Shown piece after piece: positions 6,451 through 8,806 of a stretch of DNA of 8,806 nucleotides. The DNA lies in NCBI GenBank assembly GCA_946187605.1, contig CAMHRH010000034.1:1-8806 (forward strand), written 5' to 3'. A program made the translations under genes and the position numbers. This DNA is from an uncultured Candidatus Saccharibacteria bacterium (GTDB taxonomy: Bacteria > Patescibacteriota > Saccharimonadia > Saccharimonadales > Saccharimonadaceae). The notes below the pieces were generated by a model, which had not been told where the DNA came from, made no database searches, and saw only the letters and a program-made list of their open reading frames with translations. Within the stretch, counting starts at the first letter, position 1, and every line of letters starts with the position of its first letter.

Positions 6451-6459
6451 ATTATAACA
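6451..6459 (-). promoter_or_regulatory. Extended -10 promoter with leaderless geometry
   Basis: The minus strand reads TGT-TATAAT, with TATAAT at 6451-6456. Seven bases (CCATAGT) separate it from ATG at 6443, so the transcript should begin at or one base before the start codon. No ribosome site fits in that gap. Confidence 0.65.
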
Positions 6460-6581
6460 CAAACATAAGAAATATCAAGCATACATACATGTCTGAATGG
6501 TGGTAGATACCCTGCGAAAAACTCAGGTCAGCATCAACCGCTCCTACGGCCGTTCTAAGGTGTTATTGTAGTATAATTATA

Positions 6582-6689
6582 GTAATCTACATCATAGAGG
6601 GGGCTTCACACGTAGATTTGTATGATAATCTTGATAAGATTCCATTTGATAAGATCGAGAGTTTCCTAAAAGAAAGCCTTGAAGTTTAA
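6582..6689 (+). pseudogene. C-terminal remnant of an alpha/beta hydrolase
   Basis: The plus frame ending at TAA 6687-6689 reads IEGASHVDLYDNLDKIPF and then DKIESFLKESLEV. This matches the last about 30 residues of dienelactone-hydrolase-like alpha/beta hydrolases, where G-A-[ST]-H carries the catalytic His and HxDLYD plus a final helix close the domain. Upstream in the same frame (YCSIIIVIY) the sequence no longer looks like a hydrolase, and there is no room for the nucleophile Ser or the acid residue. A TAG in frame at 6504 bounds the frame. The gene is lost except for its tail. Confidence 0.75.
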
Positions 6690-6719
6690 TACCTTAGTAA
6701 GTATTAGCGCGGAATAAAA

Positions 6720-6803
6720 ATGAGCGAGAAAAGACAAGCGAATATACCGAACGGACCAATATTTGAACTCATCAAGAAAAGCTACTTACTCTCAGCCAAA
6801 TAA
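6720..6803 (+). pseudogene. 27-codon ORF, probably the remnant of a larger gene
   Basis: ATG 6720 to TAA 6801 reads MSEKRQANIPNGP, then IFELIKKSYLLSAK. The second half lies in the 48-base fragment also found, frameshifted, at 4270. There is only a weak ribosome site (GCGGA at 6709-6713) and no clear promoter just upstream. The stop runs into the U-tract of a minus-strand terminator copy. I do not recognise the parent protein. It could be a real tiny peptide, but the repeated fragment and the neighbouring hydrolase debris favour a relic. Confidence 0.4.
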
Positions 6804-6806
6804 AAA
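6759..6806 (+). repeat. Copy 2 of the 47/48-base dispersed fragment
   Basis: It differs from 4270-4316 by one substitution (C for T) and one extra T at 6783. Both copies sit directly before a minus-strand terminator hairpin, although those hairpins differ in sequence. Here the reading frame IFELIKKSYLLSAK is intact. Confidence 0.8.
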
Positions 6807-6823
6807 ACACCGCCTCGCGGCGG
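6801..6823 (-). terminator. Duplicate terminator downstream of the tandem repeats
   Basis: Stem CCGCC-GCGA-GGCGG at 6810-6823, minus-strand U-tract at 6801-6807. The surrounding block 6798-6833 matches 5914-5949 at 35 of 36 bases. No gene ends just upstream of it on the minus strand. The nearest minus-strand transcription unit is tRNA-Lys plus the repeat array. Confidence 0.75.
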
Positions 6824-6867
6824 GTTCAACTTCATGGAAATGGTGAGCCGGGTGGGACATAAACAAT

Positions 6868-6903
6868 GCGCCGTTGTTTCCTGCGGAAACCGGGCATTGG
6901 GCG
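6868..6903. repeat. Long imperfect inverted repeat (hairpin) inside repeat copy A, also in copy B
   Basis: On the plus strand CAATGC-G-CCG-TT-GTTTCC-TGC-GGAAAC-CGG-GCATTG can fold into 15 pairs with a 3-base loop and small bulges. It is followed by TGGG-CGAA-CCCA, whose minus-strand form has a UUCG tetraloop. The same structure lies 143 bases to the right in copy B. It may be a structured RNA, a recombination-site fold or a protein target. Confidence 0.65.
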
Positions 6904-6948
6904 AACCCAGCGTAGCTTCTCGCCACATCCGAGCTGACACACGGAAAT

Positions 6949-6974
6949 TAAAAAAGGACCCGATGGGCCTTTTT
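6949..6974. terminator. Terminator in repeat copy A
   Basis: AAAAAAAGG-A-CCC-GAT-GGG-CC-TTTTT forms a stem with one bulge and U-tracts on both strands, so it may act in both directions. It is an exact copy of the terminator that follows tRNA-Lys. Confidence 0.75.
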
Positions 6975-7091
6975 GAATTTCTGTGGTGAGCCGGGTGGGA
7001 CATAAACAATGCGCCGTTGTTTCCTGCGGAAACCGGGCATTGGGCGAACCCAGCGTAGCTTCTCGCCACATCCGAGCTGACACACGGAAAT

Positions 7092-7117
7092 TAAAAAAGG
7101 ACCCGATGGGCCTTTTT
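7092..7117. terminator. Terminator of tRNA-Lys, in repeat copy B
   Basis: The same stem as in copy A lies 9 bases past the CCA end of the minus-strand tRNA. On the minus strand AAAAAGGCCC-ATC-GGG-T-CC is followed by seven T residues. Confidence 0.8.
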
Positions 7118-7126
7118 GAATTTCTG

Positions 7127-7203
7127 TGGTGAGCCGGGTGGGACTCGAACCCACGACACCAAGCTTAAGAGGCTCGTGCTCTAACCAGCTGAGCTACCGG
7201 CCC
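7127..7203 (-). tRNA. tRNA-Lys (anticodon CUU), CCA encoded
   Basis: The minus strand folds as a full cloverleaf. The acceptor GGGCCGG pairs with CCGGCTC (one G-U) and is followed by discriminator A and an encoded CCA (7127-7129). The D arm is GCTC/GAGC. The anticodon stem CGAGC/GCTTG closes the loop CTCTTAA, giving anticodon CUU, which reads AAG lysine codons. The variable loop is 5 bases, and the T arm is GTGGG-TTCGAGT-CCCAC. It has its own strong promoter and a terminator. The last 18 bases of the gene are repeated twice downstream in the 143-base tandem array. Confidence 0.95.
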
Positions 7204-7216
7204 GCTCACTTGGAGT

Positions 7217-7245
7217 ATTATACCAAAGATTGTCAGTTTTTGCAA
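7217..7245 (-). promoter_or_regulatory. Sigma-70-type promoter of tRNA-Lys
   Basis: On the minus strand, TTGCAA (7240-7245), a 17-base spacer ending in TGG, then TATAAT (7217-7222). The predicted start near 7210 leaves a short 5' leader before the tRNA at 7203. This is the only promoter in the window where I see both boxes at ideal spacing. Confidence 0.85.
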
Positions 7246-7321
7246 GACGTATGAGAAACGCCAGACTATCGCGTCAACGCAGAAAAGACGGTATTTTGAT
7301 CACAGCTATTAGAAGCTCCGG

Positions 7322-7873
7322 TTAGTCTTCTTTGAATGATAGCCGCGTAGTTAGATCAAGGTTTAGTGGCCCGATATTCTCTGCATCTTCGCGATATTCG
7401 ACCGTAATCATCATTTGCTCACGCATCGAAGCGCCACCGGTCGGAAAATTAATATTCACACCGTCCGTATTGCTCGTAAAGACAGCATTATCAAAAGAAA
7501 TGCGATAATCAACAATATCCACCAAGCTCTCATCGAGGCCGTTGAGATGGACGCTATCAAGAATCTCGTCAACCGTGCCAGAATTCACAACATTCACCAA
7601 AGCTGCATATGAGTCGCCAGGCTCAGCAAGTTTCACCGAAAGATCAATTGAATGCTGCTTAATACTCTTCGACAAAGCCGAAACGCTAGTGTCACTCTCT
7701 TGGTAGGAGGTCGCATCAAAGCTAATGTTATGAACCGGAGCAATCGCATCAATTGCCGATGCAGCATCAAGACTCGTAAGCTGAGCATACGCCGCAAAAC
7801 CTATGGTCATAAAAAGCAATGCGAAGCCAAGAACTCCGACAACAGCATACTGTAATTGTTTTTGCCTCTGCAT
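7322..7873 (-). CDS. Exported or membrane-anchored protein resembling the TasA/camelysin (SipW-substrate) type
   Basis: The protein is 183 residues. The N-terminus is MQRQKQLQ, a hydrophobic core at about residues 9-28 with LLFMTIGFAAYAQ, and a possible cleavage site after Ala30. The ectodomain is acidic and predicted beta-rich. The segment AEPGDSYAALVNVVNSGTVDEIL resembles the 'PGDS...V.V.NSGTVDA.L' stretch common in small exported TasA/camelysin-like proteins, and the position and form of the signal (IGFAAYA) also fit that type. Such proteins can form surface fibres; here that is inference. The ribosome site GAGGG lies at 7884-7888. A weak TGC-GATAAT promoter lies at 7907-7915. I see no good terminator after the stop, so some transcripts may run on toward the tRNA gene. 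Confidence 0.7.
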   Translation of the reverse strand: MQRQKQLQYAVVGVLGFALLFMTIGFAAYAQLTSLDAASAIDAIAPVHNISFDATSYQESDTSVSALSKSIKQHSIDLSVKLAEPGDSYAALVNVVNSGTVDEILDSVHLNGLDESLVDIVDYRISFDNAVFTSNTDGVNINFPTGGASMREQMMITVEYREDAENIGPLNLDLTTRLSFKED

Positions 7874-7906
7874 TTTTATTCGACCCTCGTGTTTTTATCA
7901 GTAAAT

Positions 7907-7915
7907 ATTATCGCA
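7907..7915 (-). promoter_or_regulatory. Extended -10 promoter of the TasA/camelysin-like gene
   Basis: The minus strand reads TGC-GATAAT, with GATAAT at 7907-7912. The predicted leader is about 27 bases and contains GAGGG. No clear -35 is visible. Confidence 0.55.
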
Positions 7916-7953
7916 TAAGCGCTTTTGGATGGCAACTGGCGTCATTTCTAGCA

Positions 7954-7980
7954 AGAAAAAAAGGCGCCATGAAAGGCGCC
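7954..7980 (-). terminator. Terminator of the 7993-8481 gene
   Basis: The perfect stem GGCGCC-TTTCAT-GGCGCC (7963-7980) is followed on the minus strand by TTTTTTTCTT (7953-7962). It lies 12 bases past the stop. Confidence 0.9.
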
Positions 7981-7992
7981 CTTCTCCACTAA

Positions 7993-8481
7993 CTATAGGC
8001 AGTTGGGTTTACGCTCTATAATCCAAGCATCGTAATAATGTCCCGGCGACGAAACGAGCTTATCGCGACGAAGATCGCGCAGCATATTGCGCAACGATTT
8101 ACCCATCCCGTATCTCGGTACGACGTATTCACTCTCGTCTTCTGCCGTAACAACGAATACGTCGAGATCGCTAATCGTGCGAATATACCCCGCCTCGAAA
8201 AGCCGATCAATGTCTTCAGCGCCAACCGCATCAGTGCTAAGACTATGCGCTGCGAGCTCGTTAGGTTCGATACGCTTGATTGTCTCGATTCTTGTCGTAA
8301 CAGTCCATTTTTCCGTTCCCGTCTTATTGCCGATTAGCGCACATACGCCAAGCGGCTTGATGGGGATTTCGGAGCTCGATGATTCCAAGAACTTATCGAT
8401 AGCCTCGAGGATAATCCTACGATTCTCCAGGCCATTCTCCTGTTCGAACAGAAAGGTCCATTGCGTTAATCCGTTTTTCAT
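7993..8481 (-). CDS. Hypothetical protein, 162 residues
   Basis: I do not recognise the family. The sequence has mixed helix and strand character with no signal peptide or membrane helix. Visible segments are MKNGLTQWTFLFEQENG, an Ile/Leu-rich helix (RRIILEAIDKFLESSSSE), a beta pair around GVCALIGNKTGTEKWTVTTRIE, and a basic helix late in the protein (GKSLRNMLRDLRRDKL) that could bind nucleic acid, which is inference only. It ends DAWIIERKPNCL. The strand is certain enough: ATG at 8481 is preceded by GGGGGAATC, a TGA-TATAAT promoter lies at 8524, and a perfect terminator follows the stop. Several long frames on the opposite strand are shadows. Confidence 0.75.
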   Translation of the reverse strand: MKNGLTQWTFLFEQENGLENRRIILEAIDKFLESSSSEIPIKPLGVCALIGNKTGTEKWTVTTRIETIKRIEPNELAAHSLSTDAVGAEDIDRLFEAGYIRTISDLDVFVVTAEDESEYVVPRYGMGKSLRNMLRDLRRDKLVSSPGHYYDAWIIERKPNCL

Positions 8482-8523
8482 TACTGATTCCCCCTTTTTA
8501 AATGTACAAAGCCCAATTTATAT

Positions 8524-8532
8524 ATTATATCA
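8524..8532 (-). promoter_or_regulatory. Extended -10 promoter of the 7993-8481 gene
   Basis: The minus strand reads TGA-TATAAT, with TATAAT at 8524-8529. The predicted leader is about 36 bases. It contains TGTACA (8503-8508) in a 13-base context shared, with one mismatch, with the leader of the 5251-5511 gene, and the ribosome site GGGGGA. Confidence 0.7.
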
Positions 8533-8563
8533 CAATCGATAAGCATAGTCAATATGATTTATA

Positions 8564-8572
8564 TGATACAAT
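8564..8572 (+). promoter_or_regulatory. Extended -10 promoter of the right-edge gene, leaderless geometry
   Basis: TGA-TACAAT at 8564-8572. Exactly 6 bases (ATAGGT) lie between the box and ATG 8579, so the mRNA is predicted to start at the A of the start codon. It is divergent from the promoter at 8524. Confidence 0.6.
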
Positions 8573-8578
8573 ATAGGT

Positions 8579-8806
8579 ATGCTATTAGCCTTAAGCTTCT
8601 TACAGTGGTGGTATTCGCGCGGCTGGGCGATTTATTTTGAGGGGTTTCGAGCGCGGATTCGCAACTCGGCGGATTTTTTCTCTATAGGCTTACTACTTCG
8701 GACTCTTTTCCAGCCATTTCGCCAGATTTCCGCAAACGAGAGCGATGAGAATCGCGGTATCGACGTCCATTTTCAGGTAATTATTGATAAGCTGATTTCA
8801 CGATTC
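8579..8806 (+). CDS. N-terminal part of a probable membrane protein, cut by the window edge
   Basis: The frame opens at ATG 8579 and stays open for 76 codons to the edge. It begins MLLALSFLQWWYSRGWAIYF, a hydrophobic, Trp-rich segment, and continues with GFRARIRNSADFFSIGLLLR, TLFQPFRQISANES and later IIDKLISRF. Alternating hydrophobic and basic stretches suggest an integral or peripheral membrane protein. I recall similar starts among hypothetical membrane proteins of Saccharibacteria, but cannot confirm it here. The start is chosen because an extended -10 box ends 6 bases before it; there is no separate ribosome site. Confidence 0.7.
   Translation, partial: MLLALSFLQWWYSRGWAIYFEGFRARIRNSADFFSIGLLLRTLFQPFRQISANESDENRGIDVHFQVIIDKLISRF

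Larger units (their letters stand above)
6841..7126. repeat. Two identical 143-base tandem repeats that carry the tRNA-Lys 3' end
   Basis: Copy A is 6841-6983 and copy B is 6984-7126; I see no difference between them. Each begins with TGGTGAGCCGGGTGGGAC, the same 18 bases as the 3' end of the tRNA-Lys gene at 7127-7144, so this segment occurs three times at exact 143-base steps. Read from the tRNA, each unit contains a terminator, about 90 bases of hairpin-prone sequence and then another tRNA end. The unit length is not a multiple of three and the frame changes at each copy, so it is not coding. It looks like a small element integrated, or a segment amplified, at the tRNA 3' end. No integrase lies in the window. 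Confidence 0.9.

Noticed and set aside
6444..6482. ATG at 6482 (minus strand) as the start of the Trp-rich protein
   Set aside because: TATAAT at 6451-6456 lies within the extra 13 codons, and the extension has no ribosome site.
6481..6581. Short plus-strand peptides (for example ATG 6497 to TAG) between the Trp-rich gene and the hydrolase tail
   Set aside because: They have no ribosome site, no family pattern and are under 30 codons. The stretch otherwise shows only a TATAAT-like AT-rich spot at 6572-6577.
6841..7144. Short CRISPR array
   Set aside because: The whole 143-base unit is repeated without variable spacers, and the shared 18 bases are simply the tRNA end. There are no cas genes.
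6782..7154. Several overlapping minus-strand frames of 68-95 codons across the tandem repeats
   Set aside because: They are created by two identical 143-base units in different frames. They have no ribosome sites and they read through terminators and tRNA sequence.
7246..7321. Terminator for the TasA/camelysin-like gene
   Set aside because: Only an AGCT-TCTAAT-AGCT stem of four pairs is present, with no U-tract.
8087..8542. Plus-strand frame of 151 codons opposite the 7993-8481 gene
   Set aside because: It lacks a ribosome site and a promoter, and its Ser-rich composition looks like antisense. The minus-strand gene has a promoter, ribosome site and terminator.

Overview
The window looks like a chromosomal segment of a small-genome Candidate Phyla Radiation bacterium, most likely a Candidatus Saccharibacteria (TM7) relative. 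This placement is inference from general look: many short hypothetical proteins, a secreted multi-domain cysteine-peptidase protein between single-pass membrane proteins, near-uniform extended -10 promoters (TGN-TATAAT), several apparent leaderless starts, and standard stop use including TGA. No marker gene fixes the lineage.

Left part (1-4170, plus strand). The tail of an upstream gene (stop at 56-58) is followed by a three-gene operon for cell-surface proteins. First comes a membrane-anchored PEGA-domain protein (124-831). Second is an 855-residue secreted protein with three successive papain-fold cysteine-peptidase-like domains, NlpC/P60-like, C39-like and CHAP-like (831-3398). Third is a single-pass membrane protein (3388-4170). 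Genes 1 and 2 overlap by 1 base and genes 2 and 3 by 11 bases, so translation is probably coupled. The two membrane proteins end in similar segments of about 55 residues. Together they look like an envelope or peptidoglycan-processing module.

Middle part (4180-6443). Small genes on both strands are mixed with gene debris. A broken TfoX N-terminal gene (4180-4269) is joined to a 47-base fragment also found near 6760. Next are a minus-strand CxxC/CxxHH protein (4351-4611), a GNAT-like tail (4697-4897), an intact zinc-ribbon protein (4926-5183), a minus-strand 86-residue hypothetical (5251-5511), an intact TfoX N-terminal-domain protein (5629-5919) and a minus-strand Trp-rich hypothetical (5964-6443). 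The minus-strand genes mostly end at clear hairpin plus U-tract terminators.

Relic and tRNA part (6444-7203). This stretch has no intact gene of normal size. It holds the C-terminal remnant of an alpha/beta hydrolase, a 27-codon ORF ending in the repeated 47-base fragment, a copy of a terminator used elsewhere, and two identical 143-base tandem repeats. Each repeat begins (plus-strand sense) with the same 18 bases as the 3' end of the adjacent minus-strand tRNA-Lys(CUU). The tRNA end therefore occurs three times at exact 143-base spacing, which resembles site-specific integration into, or tandem amplification from, a tRNA 3' end.

Right part (7204-8806). The minus strand carries the tRNA promoter, a secreted or anchored protein resembling the TasA/camelysin (SipW-substrate) type, and a 162-residue hypothetical with its terminator. 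The plus strand starts a membrane-protein gene with an apparent leaderless start that runs off the window.
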